Below are positions 53,167 through 61,942 of a stretch of 64,000 bases of DNA, in pieces. Numbering within the stretch: the first letter of the stretch is position 1; the number at the start of each line of letters is the position of its first letter. The notes below the pieces were generated by a model. That model did not search any database, was not told the origin of the DNA, and was given only the letters and a program-made list of their open reading frames with translations. A program made the position numbers and the translations under genes. This stretch comes from Balneolaceae bacterium (lineage in GTDB: Bacteria > Bacteroidota > Rhodothermia > Balneolales > Balneolaceae). The stretch lies in assembly GCA_020832285.1 (NCBI GenBank), contig JAFIFB010000059.1, forward strand, positions 1 to 64,000, read 5' to 3'.

Positions 53167-55152
53167 TCAATCTGAAATCTCAAGCCTGGCTTGAAGAATT
53201 TGGTCCCCGATCTGAATTTTTTCGGCTACGTCCATTCCCGCAATTACTTCCCCAAAAATGGTGTAGTGTCCGTCGAGATGGGGAGTCCATGTATGTGTGA
53301 TGAAAAACTGACTTCCTTCAGTATCAGGGCCGGAACTTGCAATTCCGGCCATTCCTTTTTTAAAGGTACTGAATGATGGTTCTGTGGGAAGGCGGTATTC
53401 AGAGCCGCCAAAACCGTCACGCCGGTCAAAATCTCCGCCCTGGAGTACAAAATTCCGCACCACCCGATGGAAAATCACTCCATCATAAACTCCTTCTTTT
53501 GTCAGATGAACAATGGATGAAACTGTAAAAGGAGCTTTCTCCGGATGAAGCTCAATCACAATCTCACCTTTTTCCGTTTCGAGAATCCATCGCGGCTGAT
53601 CTCCCCGTTCGGTCAATTCCTGCCAGTTGGGCAGCCGCATTGGTTTCATCCCGATTTCGGGTAGAATTTCGGCTGAATCTTCATCAAAATGCTGAATTAC
53701 ACTGGCGAGTACACCTGCAGCAGAGCGGTTACTCCGATCAACCGCGAGCTGATGCGTTTCTTTGAAGGCCTTCAAATCTTCCTGGCTGAACAGGTCCGGA
53801 TTCATAAAAAGATTTTCAGCCACACTAAGGACGCTTCTGTTTTGCTCTTCCATTGCCAACATAAGGGCCTCTCTTGATTTTTGGAGTAACCATTCATTGC
53901 TAATAGTTTGTTCTTCAATGAACAGTGTCAGAGCCTGTGCAGCCCTCATCGCTTCAATCCCCTCACTTTCAAGGTTTGACAGGATCATTTCAGCGTACTC
54001 TTTATCAGAGTAATAATCGCTGAACAGTGCCAGTGTGCGGTCTTTCAGGTACGGGTTTTTCCGGTCGATCTCATGAAGTTCACTCATTTTATCTGAAAGA
54101 TCTACGCCGTTCTGATGGAGCAACTCCAGGTATGTGATGGCGACTTCCGAATTTTCCATTAACTCTTCAACCATTACTCCAATTTGATCAAGCCGGTTGC
54201 GATCCAGCGGTCCAATCTCTTTCAGGGAATGGAGCGTCTGCACAACCACATGCGGGTTCGGATGAGAAAGCAGTATTTCTGCATGATCCACATTCAGCCT
54301 GTCGTGTGTAACATACGCAAGCGCTGAGCCCGTGACTACCGCAAGCTGGACATTTTCGAGCAGTTCTTGCTGCGGGCGCCGATTCATGACTGCATTGAAA
54401 CCGGCACTGCCCGTAATTGATACCAGGTATTCATCTGCAAGGTCAGCAGGCTCAGATGTCCGACTATATAACATTTCAACCAACATCTTAAAAGCCGTTG
54501 AATCCACACCCGGGCGATTTTCGGATGATCGCCAAAGCCCATACAGCAAATTTCGGATGATCTCTTCATCATCCGCCTCAAATATCAATCTGGCAATTTC
54601 ATCGATCGTTTCTTTGTCCAGATCAACCCTCGAAACAATTCCGCCTGCCGCCTTTGAGCAGGGTGGGCTCGAGAGGAGAAAATCAGATTCAGATACCAGC
54701 AATTTCAATATTTCTTTGTCGCCCCGTCTGTAAAAAAACTCACATGCATAATCCGGGTTCACTTCACCCTCAGAATACTTTTCGGAAATTCTTCGAAGAA
54801 CTGGCTCCTCCACCTCTTTGAAACTCAGTACATACCAGGGACGATAGTCGTCGTGGGTCAGTGAATATTCGACCAGCCGTTCCATATCATCCATTTCAGC
54901 AATGACAAGAGCTCTCCATGCCATATCAGAAACAACATTATTGGCATGATCCTTCAGGACCCATAAATCATCCGCATTTCGCTCAGAAACAGCCCGTGAA
55001 ATCTCCGTGAAATCGTCACTTTCTCTCTCATCATTAAATATATGCTGCGTTGTGCTGCATGATATAGTCATCAATATGGCCAGACAACAGATGCCAAAAA
55101 AAGGTTTCGTAATTGAATTGTTTTTTAATAAAGTTCTTTGTTTATTGCACAT
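53167..55152 (-). CDS. Lipoprotein with helical-repeat domain and C-terminal cyclophilin-type prolyl isomerase
   Basis: A 661-aa exported protein. The N-terminus (MCNKQRTLLKNNSITKPFFG, then a hydrophobic stretch) ends in a lipobox LMTISC near residue 32. Residues about 40-490 are helical, with short repeated units resembling HEAT or TPR-like solenoids. The C-terminal 160 residues are a cyclophilin: IVIELHPEKAPFTVSSIVHL, then FHRVVRNFVLQGGDF, SQFFITHTWTPHLDGHYTIFG. It probably folds outer-membrane or periplasmic clients, with the solenoid as a protein-binding platform. Its start codon lies only 25 bases from the divergent lexA start. Confidence 0.88.
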   Translation of the reverse strand: MCNKQRTLLKNNSITKPFFGICCLAILMTISCSTTQHIFNDERESDDFTEISRAVSERNADDLWVLKDHANNVVSDMAWRALVIAEMDDMERLVEYSLTHDDYRPWYVLSFKEVEEPVLRRISEKYSEGEVNPDYACEFFYRRGDKEILKLLVSESDFLLSSPPCSKAAGGIVSRVDLDKETIDEIARLIFEADDEEIIRNLLYGLWRSSENRPGVDSTAFKMLVEMLYSRTSEPADLADEYLVSITGSAGFNAVMNRRPQQELLENVQLAVVTGSALAYVTHDRLNVDHAEILLSHPNPHVVVQTLHSLKEIGPLDRNRLDQIGVMVEELMENSEVAITYLELLHQNGVDLSDKMSELHEIDRKNPYLKDRTLALFSDYYSDKEYAEMILSNLESEGIEAMRAAQALTLFIEEQTISNEWLLQKSREALMLAMEEQNRSVLSVAENLFMNPDLFSQEDLKAFKETHQLAVDRSNRSAAGVLASVIQHFDEDSAEILPEIGMKPMRLPNWQELTERGDQPRWILETEKGEIVIELHPEKAPFTVSSIVHLTKEGVYDGVIFHRVVRNFVLQGGDFDRRDGFGGSEYRLPTEPSFSTFKKGMAGIASSGPDTEGSQFFITHTWTPHLDGHYTIFGEVIAGMDVAEKIQIGDQILQARLEISD

Positions 55153-55168
55153 ATATTACACATAAATT
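55148..55168. promoter_or_regulatory. Direct repeat in lexA / cyclophilin intergenic region, candidate LexA box
   Basis: CACATATATT and CACATAAATT are direct repeats (9 of 10 identical) spaced by 11 bp, one helical turn. They fall in the 25-base gap between the two start codons and overlap the first codon of the cyclophilin gene. Autoregulation is normal for lexA, so this is a candidate binding site. The known LexA boxes of other phyla were not found. Confidence 0.35.
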
Positions 55169-55177
55169 TACAGGCTT

Positions 55178-55837
55178 ATGGACAACGCACAACTGACCCG
55201 CAAACAAAAAGAATTTTTTGATTACATCATCGACTATAAGAAGGAGCATGACGTCTGGCCAACATATCGCGAAATTGCCGATGCATTTAACTACAAGTCA
55301 CCGAACAGTGTCACTCAGAATATACAGGCTTTACTTAAAAAGGGATACCTTATAAAAACTGATGAGGATGAGTATGACGTACACCCCGATTACGAAGAAA
55401 ACCTTGGCCTGAAAAAGTCCACTGGCATACCGGTGCGCGGTTTGATTGCAGCCGGCTATCTGCAGGAAGCAGTTGAAGCAGATCTTGGCCGGATTACACT
55501 CGAAACGATTTTTCCCCGGCTGGATGATATGTTTGCCCTCCGTGTATCCGGGAGCAGTATGAAGGATGCCGGAATTTTCGATGGAGATTTCGTACTGCTG
55601 ATGGATAGTGATATAAACGAAGGAGACATTGGCGCGATACTCTATAATGGCGAAACCAGTCTGAAACGCATCTACCACGACAAAAACGGCCTTCGGCTCG
55701 AGCCTGCCAACAGCGAATACGACGATATTGTGATCGAACCCGATGTGTTTGAGGAAGTTCGCATTATCGGAAAATATATCGGCCATGTAAACCGCAACGG
55801 AATTCAAAAAAGCATTCCAAAAAAGAAGGCAAGTTAG
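55178..55837 (+). CDS. lexA: LexA, SOS repressor
   Basis: A 219-aa repressor. The N-terminal winged helix (residues 1-65: LTRKQKEFFDYIIDYKKEH, then PTYREIADAFNYKSPNSV) is typical of LexA. The self-cleavage site is A92-G93 in GLIAAGYLQ. The catalytic Ser is S127 in SGSSMKDAGI and the Lys is K163 in TSLKRIY. A C-terminal basic tail (KSIPKKKAS) is present. The start is nearly leaderless relative to the possible -7 element TAAATTTA at 55163-55170. Confidence 0.96.
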   Translation: MDNAQLTRKQKEFFDYIIDYKKEHDVWPTYREIADAFNYKSPNSVTQNIQALLKKGYLIKTDEDEYDVHPDYEENLGLKKSTGIPVRGLIAAGYLQEAVEADLGRITLETIFPRLDDMFALRVSGSSMKDAGIFDGDFVLLMDSDINEGDIGAILYNGETSLKRIYHDKNGLRLEPANSEYDDIVIEPDVFEEVRIIGKYIGHVNRNGIQKSIPKKKAS

Positions 55838-55842
55838 GCTAT

Positions 55843-55977
55843 TGTCGTGTCAATAATAAAACATCGGGTAAAACCCGCAAAGTTTTCTTTCTGTATTTAT
55901 CACTTTCTTCAAAATTGGAAGACTTTATATAAAAAAACTTTGCGGGTTTCTTACGAAACTTCAGACTTGACACGATA
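55843..55977 (+). repeat. Dispersed repeat family B, long copy with nested inverted repeat
   Basis: Ends are TGTCGTGTCAA (55843-55853) and TTGACACGATA (55967-55977), near-perfect inverted repeats. The outer parts match the 60-bp copy at 30606-30665. The extra central segment is itself an inverted repeat (ACCCGCAAAGTTTT and its complement AAAACTTTGCGGGT), so a second element appears inserted in the first. Confidence 0.85.
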
Positions 55978-56007
55978 TTAGTGTCTTGTCATCTTTAATA
56001 AATGTGA

Positions 56008-56088
56008 GAGAGTCATCAGACGAGTCGTTCCGGGATCATCCCAGTCATCGTAATTGGTTCATTTTTCGAAAAACTCGTCAGATGACTT
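56008..56088 (-). repeat. Dispersed repeat family A, full copy with terminal inverted repeats
   Basis: GAGAGTCATCAGACGAGTCG at the left and ACTCGTCAGATGACTT at the right are inverted repeats (15 bp, one mismatch) around 45-50 bases. The left 43 bases match the copies at 2281 and 48082. The structure is that of a tiny transposon-like (MITE-type) or structured-RNA repeat. Confidence 0.8.
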
Positions 56089-56615
56089 AACCCGACGTTT
56101 TATCTTTGACATAACATTATTTCCCAGCCAACCTGAGAACGATTCTAAATTGTAGTACAAGGTGCTCCCCTTCTTCTAATGAGATACGTATTAAGTGAGT
56201 TAATCGGCTTTTTACGTCACATCGAACGCAATGAGGAGCGATGGGAATCAATGAAGTCGAAGTGCTATTTCAAAATCCGTTCTCGACTTCGTTCTTTCGT
56301 TGCCACTCAGACCCTTTGCTACCGTTGAAAGTTTTGCAAAAAGTGTGTATTTGGGCTTTAATCAACGATATTTGCTTTTAGAAACACACCCGTAAATCCC
56401 CTCTTGAGAGGGGACAGATTTGAGAAAGATCGCAAAGCGATCCTTTCAAAAATCAGGGGTGTGTTTGGGTGGGCAAGGAACCTGAAACGGCTATGGTTCG
56501 CGATCAAAGCCATGGAACACACCCCTCGCTAAACTCACCCGGCTTCGCCGTTTCGTTTACGCCTTCCCCCTCGAAGAGGGGATTATAGAGCTTGTCACTT
56601 CTGAAATAGTCTTGC

Positions 56616-57412
56616 CCCGCTCTACTACGTTAAAACTTCGAAGAGCAGGCTTTTTGGGTAAGATTAGGGGTTAATGGTGACAGTAATGTTTAGTCAAATA
56701 TGAACCATCGGTTGAAACCTGTCAGCACCCACCGGATCTGACAGCGTTGGATTATGTGCGAAAATGCCTTAAATATGCTTTTTCCAAAGTTGCCGACGCT
56801 GACATCCTGACTGCTGTCGGGACGGAAAAGCACCGAGAATGCTGTCAGGTCTGAGCCGTCACTTTAAACATGACACGACAGTAGGTTTCTGAACAAAAAT
56901 CCCGTCAGGGATGCCCGAATTTAGCCCCATGCTTTAGCGAGTGGTATTATGAGGTGAGGTTTAAATTTCTCAGTCCTGGCAGGGACGGCACATGCCAGCG
57001 TTATCGTGGTATTTCACCCATCATTTCATCCTGATCATTTCCCAACTGGTGCCAGGGCAGAATAATGGTCAGAGTATTAGAGATTGGCTGATTTCTGAGT
57101 TCGGTGTGTCGTCCCGTAACGGGACTTGCGTGGGTTTACCCACGACAAAAAACCCCACAGTGAACTGTGGGGCTATATTCGGTCGTCTCTTCGAGACTGA
57201 GTGTGGTGAAGTAAAGATCTCTCGATTCCTTTTCTAAGCTGGATTGGTATCAGAATATCACACAACATAACTGTTTACAACACTTGATTACCTTAAAAGG
57301 CACATATCATGTCACATTTTAATAGTGTTACCCCGATCTGCTTCGCTATCCACTACGTTAAAACTTCGAGGATCAGGAAAACTTTGAAGAGCAGGGTTCT
57401 GGGCAAAGTTAG
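56616..57412. repeat. Pair of CTACGTTAAAACTTCG repeats
   Basis: 56622-56676 (CTACTACGTTAAAACTTCGA, then AGAGCAGGCTTTTTGGGTAAG) and 57348-57412 (CCACTACGTTAAAACTTCGA, then AGAGCAGGGTTCTGGGCAAAG) are diverged copies. The shorter core also appears near 29240 and 35380. Confidence 0.65.
56821..56886 (-). repeat. Dispersed repeat family C, copy 2
   Basis: On the minus strand CTACTGTCGTGTCATG, then TGACGGCTCAGACCTGACAG and CATTCTCGGTGCTTTTCCG align with 60946-61010 on the plus strand and partly with 7275-7311. Confidence 0.8.
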
Positions 57413-57514
57413 GCGCCCGAAATGACGGTCATATTATCCGCTAAACACGTACCCAAAGGAGTGGACTATTGAAGTAGATAAAAGACTTTTTTAAATCGAA
57501 TACAGTTCACCCTG

Positions 57515-60500
57515 TTAATTCTCCCTGACAGCTGCCACATCCGCCCCCTGGTGCTCCGCACGATTTTCAAAAAGTGGTTGCAGCTGTGGTACAATGTGTC
57601 GCAATATCTGGGCTGGCAGGGAGCTGGTGAAACCATAGCCTGAAGCCTCACTTCCCGAAACAAATACAGTTACAGTACCAAAGAAACGATCATCAATAAA
57701 AAATACAAGTGTAGATGTTCGGTTGAGTGGTTTAGAGTCAAGCAATGAACCGCGTGCCCCATACACCTTAAATCTGTTGTCACCCGTACCGGTTTTAGCC
57801 CCAACGGGCAGCAGTTCTCCGGCGGAGGTTTTCATCACTCCTGAAACTCTGCGGGCTGTGCCTCTTTCCACCACATCGACCATCGCACCCCGTAAAACAT
57901 CAGATACCTCCTTCGACAACACACGCTCACCCGGCAGATACTCTCTCTCCATAACTGTTTCATAGGGCGTGCCTTCAGCAAAGTGCATTTTTTCGATACG
58001 GGTCATGGGCATTCGGACTCCATCGTTCAGAATAACACCTACAAGTTCGGCAAGATCCCCCGGCCTGTCAGCCGAAGTGCCAATGGCTGTGGCGTAGGAT
58101 GGTACAAGCGAGTTAAAAGGGTAACCCACTCTTTGCCAGTCGCGATGTATCTCTTCAAATGCATCTTCCTCAATGATCTGCCAAATCCTGTTGTCCTGCA
58201 CCCGCTTGTTCCGATGCCTGAAAAGCCACTCATACACCTCCTGCCGCACATCTGCTCCTGCCTTTATCCATTCATTTCTGGTTGCATCAGGGTTTTGATA
58301 CAGATAAGCAGCAAGCCATATTTCAAGCGGATGAATGCGGGCAACATACCCCCGGTCCTGCCAGTTAAAATCTTCAACATTCGCTCTTCTGAATGCAGAA
58401 GCTTCGTTCCGTGCAGAAGGGCTGCTCTCCTGTTCGGTAGTAAATCCTCTGAATTCAAGGAATTCTTCCAGAGTCGCATCTGGCCGAATGGAACGAAATA
58501 TCCAGGCCGCATTATTTGACGAGACATTGCGATCCTTGAAGATCTCATTCAAAAGTTCGTCGCCTCTCAATCCAAGGTACTTTTGGTAGAACTGATTCAG
58601 AAAAACCAGCCCCTCCTTTTCGGCAAAACGAGACAGATACTCCTGCCGGCGCGGGTCATCCGCATTATCCAGTATATTTGTAGGATTACCCGGCAAGTTA
58701 ACTGCATAATGATATACAACATCCCGCATCAATCTGATAAAGGGAAGATTTACTGAGTGCCTGAACGCTTCGGTCACAGTCAGCATTTGACCTTCGTGTG
58801 TGGCATCAAAATTACGGAAAGTGTGCAAGCCGCCTGCGGTAAAAAATCGTTCTCCGGTGCCCGCAGAATATCTCCGCTCCATAGCTGCTTCAAGGATCTG
58901 CCGCAGTGTTGCTTCAGGATTCCTCGCAAGATAATTAAGAGTCCAGCGGGTGAGAGCGTCTCTTCCGGGCACCTCAATTTGTAAAAGCTCAGATGGGGAC
59001 ATGCCTGAATAATCTTCGTACAAATTGTTAATAATTTCGAGATAGCTTACAAGTGCCCGCAGTTTGGCTGTTGACCCCAGCTCGAGTTTGGTTCCTTCAT
59101 TGATGTTCAGCGGACCATCAAAATTATCGGCCTGAACCCGCAGCTTATTACCCTCATTCGTACGCTCGTACAATACAATTGCGTACTTAATTTCAGTTGG
59201 ATCACCGGTTATGAGCCTGTATCCTTCAAGATTTGCCTCCCGTATGTAGTTTCGGTCATGCAACTGATTAAGTATATCAGTAACAGATTCTTGTACACCC
59301 TGATTAAACGTTGTCTGAACGGTCAGATCCAATTGATCCAAATCGTAGTTGCTGTTCAACCGGAGCAGGTTCAGTAGCTCCGTCCGAACGGCATTGACAG
59401 CCTTTCTTTCTATGAATGACAAACTGCTCAATGGTGGCGCAGTATTCCGGAGCTCCGTGCTGATCTGTAGTTGGCTTTGATACAGTTCATTTGGTATGAT
59501 ACCTTCACGATATAATATACCCGAATAGGTATTTGTGAGCTCATCCAGTTGCTTTCGCCCTTCCCTTGTGGCCAGAAAATATGAAGGCCTTCTGTGAGCC
59601 AGGAACAGACTTAATGTCCGTTTAAACACTTCACCCCTGACCTCCATTTCTTCAACTGTTAAAACATCGGGATGAGCTGCCAACAGATAATTGAACTCGT
59701 CAAACTCAATCCCGTACCAAGCCCACACTCCGTCCCCAAGGCCTATTACTTCGCCATACCCTGAAATAGCCGCGAGCGGTACAGAATTAATATAATTGAG
59801 TATAATGCGTTTTTGAGTCTCAAATGTTTTCGGCCCATCCAGGTAACTTCGGAGTGAGGCTGATAACATCTGAAAGCCTTTTGTAGAGATATTTTCCGTC
59901 AACCCTTCTGGCGAATGGCGCACTTTCTCAAGTTGTGTAGCGAGTGTGCTTCCTCCTGGCACTGATCTCGGGCTAACCAGTACTGCCAGAGTTTTGTCCA
60001 TAACAGCTTTACCCAGTCTGTTCCATTCAACGGCCGGATTCCTGAACGGAAAGTCTTCTTCAAGAAGTGTACGATTTTCGATAAAAAGCAGAGTTTCTAC
60101 AAGTACAGGTGGTATTTCATCATAGTTTTGATATACCCGGCTGGGAAACCGGTTCTTGTACATCACATCACCAGAGTCAGCCAGCAAGGTCAGGCCGGCA
60201 TTATCTTTTTGGTGATAAACCGGATAGACGCCATAATCGGCAAGTTGATGCATCCGGGAAGATGCCACAGCCTGTTCTGTAATCTGATAACCACGCTCGG
60301 AAAGATGTGCTGTAAAACGGGGCAGATCTGTATAACCAAACCGTAAATCATAAGGCCCCTGGGGAGCTAACAACGGATTTGATACAGGTCCCGGCTCCAA
60401 CTGAAAGGTTAATTCACCGGCCACAGAAGAAAAGTACCATGCCTGAATTTTAGATGTACGTGCCTCAGACAGCAAAAGTACTAAAAAAAGTATCGTAATG

Positions 60501-60688
60501 ATTAAAATCGAAACAGAAACATAGTATTTACGCCCATATTTCAAAAGTTTCTTAATCTGGGAAACCATTCCAATTTCATTCCATACCAGGCCACGGTAAA
60601 TTCCTCTTTCAGGATTCCCACGTGCTGTAAAACTGCCGCTGACTGATTGATATATTCCCTCAACTTTATTCCACATAGCCTGACTCAA
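57515..60688 (-). CDS. Bifunctional penicillin-binding protein (GT51 transglycosylase and transpeptidase)
   Basis: A 1057-aa class A PBP-like enzyme that polymerises and crosslinks peptidoglycan on the outer face of the inner membrane. After a cytoplasmic N-terminus and one membrane helix (about residues 53-73), the GT51 domain shows FIENRTLLEED near 196 and PGGSTLATQLEKVRH near 242-256. The transpeptidase has STAK near 540 (SxxK), SVN near 643 (SxN) and KTG near 964. It is larger than E. coli PBP1a/1b, with an insertion between SxN and KTG (about 660-880) that is mostly helical. A second ATG at codon 41 (MVSQIKKLLKYG) could be the true start. No partner genes are adjacent. Confidence 0.9.
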   Translation of the reverse strand: MSQAMWNKVEGIYQSVSGSFTARGNPERGIYRGLVWNEIGMVSQIKKLLKYGRKYYVSVSILIITILFLVLLLSEARTSKIQAWYFSSVAGELTFQLEPGPVSNPLLAPQGPYDLRFGYTDLPRFTAHLSERGYQITEQAVASSRMHQLADYGVYPVYHQKDNAGLTLLADSGDVMYKNRFPSRVYQNYDEIPPVLVETLLFIENRTLLEEDFPFRNPAVEWNRLGKAVMDKTLAVLVSPRSVPGGSTLATQLEKVRHSPEGLTENISTKGFQMLSASLRSYLDGPKTFETQKRIILNYINSVPLAAISGYGEVIGLGDGVWAWYGIEFDEFNYLLAAHPDVLTVEEMEVRGEVFKRTLSLFLAHRRPSYFLATREGRKQLDELTNTYSGILYREGIIPNELYQSQLQISTELRNTAPPLSSLSFIERKAVNAVRTELLNLLRLNSNYDLDQLDLTVQTTFNQGVQESVTDILNQLHDRNYIREANLEGYRLITGDPTEIKYAIVLYERTNEGNKLRVQADNFDGPLNINEGTKLELGSTAKLRALVSYLEIINNLYEDYSGMSPSELLQIEVPGRDALTRWTLNYLARNPEATLRQILEAAMERRYSAGTGERFFTAGGLHTFRNFDATHEGQMLTVTEAFRHSVNLPFIRLMRDVVYHYAVNLPGNPTNILDNADDPRRQEYLSRFAEKEGLVFLNQFYQKYLGLRGDELLNEIFKDRNVSSNNAAWIFRSIRPDATLEEFLEFRGFTTEQESSPSARNEASAFRRANVEDFNWQDRGYVARIHPLEIWLAAYLYQNPDATRNEWIKAGADVRQEVYEWLFRHRNKRVQDNRIWQIIEEDAFEEIHRDWQRVGYPFNSLVPSYATAIGTSADRPGDLAELVGVILNDGVRMPMTRIEKMHFAEGTPYETVMEREYLPGERVLSKEVSDVLRGAMVDVVERGTARRVSGVMKTSAGELLPVGAKTGTGDNRFKVYGARGSLLDSKPLNRTSTLVFFIDDRFFGTVTVFVSGSEASGYGFTSSLPAQILRHIVPQLQPLFENRAEHQGADVAAVREN

Positions 60689-61224
60689 ACATTTACTGCT
60701 TAAAAAATTCTCTTCCTGCGAAAGAATACCTGCAAAAAAAATACTGGTTCAAGAAGCTGAAGCTACACGTCTTCAAATTTAGGCCTTTATGGTAGTATGA
60801 ACTGCACCTTTATACAATATTTCAATGCATGTTCAAATTACCCATAGCTGTTATCTGAAAAGCGTCTCTGAATAGATAACGGAATGGTTATCTTTGGAAT
60901 TGTTAAAGCATTACCAGAGTTTTCAAGGATATTTTTAATATTTGACTACTGTCGTGTCAATCTTAAAATGACGGGTTAGACCTGACAGCATTCCCGGGGC
61001 TTTTCCGGGCTTTCACCTATATTTGATACTTGACTTAAAACTTCAACGCCGAAACCTGATTAAAATTGATGGCGCTATTTGGTAGAATGGGAATGTACAA
61101 TTTACAGGAAAATACACGGATTCTGTACCTGAAATCGTCCAGAGATTTGGTTTTTAAAACCCTCTGAATTGTAATAAAGCTGAATTCTCCTGTAGAGGAA
61201 TCATTCAAATAGTAAGAGATGCTC
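60689..61224. other. Intergenic region with family C repeat
   Basis: It contains the upstream region of the penicillin-binding protein gene (minus strand) and the repeat at 60946-61010. An open frame of 94 codons here (61319-61035) has no recognisable features and overlaps the better-supported 53-aa gene in another frame. Confidence 0.45.
60946..61010 (+). repeat. Dispersed repeat family C, copy 3
   Basis: CTACTGTCGTGTCAATC, then TGACGGGTTAGACCTGACAG and CATTCCCGGGGCTTTTCCG match 56821-56886 in inverse orientation over about 65 bases. It also shares the TGTCGTGTCAA end of family B. Confidence 0.8.
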
Positions 61225-61386
61225 TTATTTTTTTTCCCTTGAAATAGTAATGAGCCTGCCATTCGCATCTTTCCTTGACTCAAACAGCTGAGAGTCCTTA
61301 ATCCAGGCCCGGCCGCCATCGCGTTGCAGTTTCTTGGTGTTTTTAAATTTCATGGCTTGTTTGTGAAGATCCGGTAATTTACTCAT
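61225..61386 (-). CDS. Small (53 aa) basic protein
   Basis: ATG at 61386-61384 starts a 53-codon frame ending TAA at 61227-61225. It begins MSKLPDLHKQAMKFKNTKKL, continues through QRDGGRAWIKDSQLFESRKD and ends GRLITISREKK. The composition is that of a folded, basic, soluble mini-protein, with one Trp and an amphipathic N-terminal helix. It is just divergent from rplU-rpmA. No family was recognised; the call rests on composition and the absence of a better frame. Confidence 0.55.
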   Translation of the reverse strand: MSKLPDLHKQAMKFKNTKKLQRDGGRAWIKDSQLFESRKDANGRLITISREKK

Positions 61387-61541
61387 GGTCCTGTATTTTT
61401 TTTACAAGATACATCTTGTAAGGGTTTTGGAAAAGAACAAAAGTCAAAAACAGAACCGTTCAGCGATTATTCAGATTGAGCATTTGTTTAAAATGATTTG
61501 CTAACAACCAAAAGCATTCTAAAAAACTAAAGACAGAATCA

Positions 61542-61572
61542 TTTCAATTTAAATTTGAATTGTTTATCTTTG
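61542..61572 (+). promoter_or_regulatory. Bacteroidota-type promoter of rplU-rpmA
   Basis: TTTC at 61542-61545 and TATCTTTG at 61565-61572 are 19 bases apart. This fits the Bacteroidota consensus TTTG-N19-TAnnTTTG, with one mismatch in the -33 box. Transcription would start near 61579, about 40 bases before rplU. Confidence 0.6.
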
Positions 61573-61618
61573 GGGTCTATAAAAATTTCGATTAAACAGT
61601 CATAAAAAAAGAAAAGAC

Positions 61619-61927
61619 ATGTACGCTATCGTAAAAATTGGCGGCCATCAGTACAAAGTAGCTCAGGATCAGACGGTTTTTGTAAACAGGCTTTCTACTG
61701 AAGATGAAAAAATTACCCTTGAAGAGGTACTTTTAGTAAAAGATGATGAGGGCAATGTTAAAATTGGCACACCCACAGTTGAAGGTGCAAAAGTTGAAGC
61801 ATTTGTTGTTGATCATCCCAAAGCAGATAAAGTTATTATTTTCAAAAAGAAACGAAGAAAAGGTTACAGAGTGAAGCGAGGCCACAGACAGCCAATCACT
61901 CAACTTAAAATTGAGAATATTTCTTAA
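61619..61927 (+). CDS. rplU: 50S ribosomal protein L21
   Basis: A 102-aa protein with the complete L21 signature: MYAIVKIGGHQYKVAQDQTV at the N-terminus, LLVKDDEGNVKIGTPTVEGAKVEA in the middle (given here in part), and the basic KKKRRKGYRVKRGHRQPIT block near residues 76-93 that binds 23S rRNA. The gene is followed 15 bases later by rpmA, the usual order. Confidence 0.98.
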   Translation: MYAIVKIGGHQYKVAQDQTVFVNRLSTEDEKITLEEVLLVKDDEGNVKIGTPTVEGAKVEAFVVDHPKADKVIIFKKKRRKGYRVKRGHRQPITQLKIENIS

Positions 61928-61942
61928 AATAAAGATTAAGTT

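Larger units (their letters stand above)
55838..57514. other. 1.7-kb gene-free repeat cluster
   Basis: No believable gene. In order it contains: family B long copy (55843-55977); family A copy with terminal inverted repeats (56008-56088); an inverted repeat with ACACACCC ends and a CCCCTC/GAGGGG core (about 56383-56472); two CTACGTTAAAACTTCG repeats (56630 and 57355 areas); family C copy (56821-56886); and GGGA/CCCC hairpin-type repeats around 57105-57180. It looks like a landing site or graveyard for small non-coding elements between lexA and the penicillin-binding protein. Confidence 0.7.

Noticed and set aside
56992..57237. 81-codon plus-strand frame in the repeat cluster
   Set aside because: Runs through hairpin-type repeats (GGGA/CCCC and CCCCAC/GTGGGG); composition is that of repeats, not a protein.
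61035..61319. 94-codon minus-strand frame
   Set aside because: Overlaps the 53-aa gene in another frame, has no motif, and the 53-aa frame has better composition.
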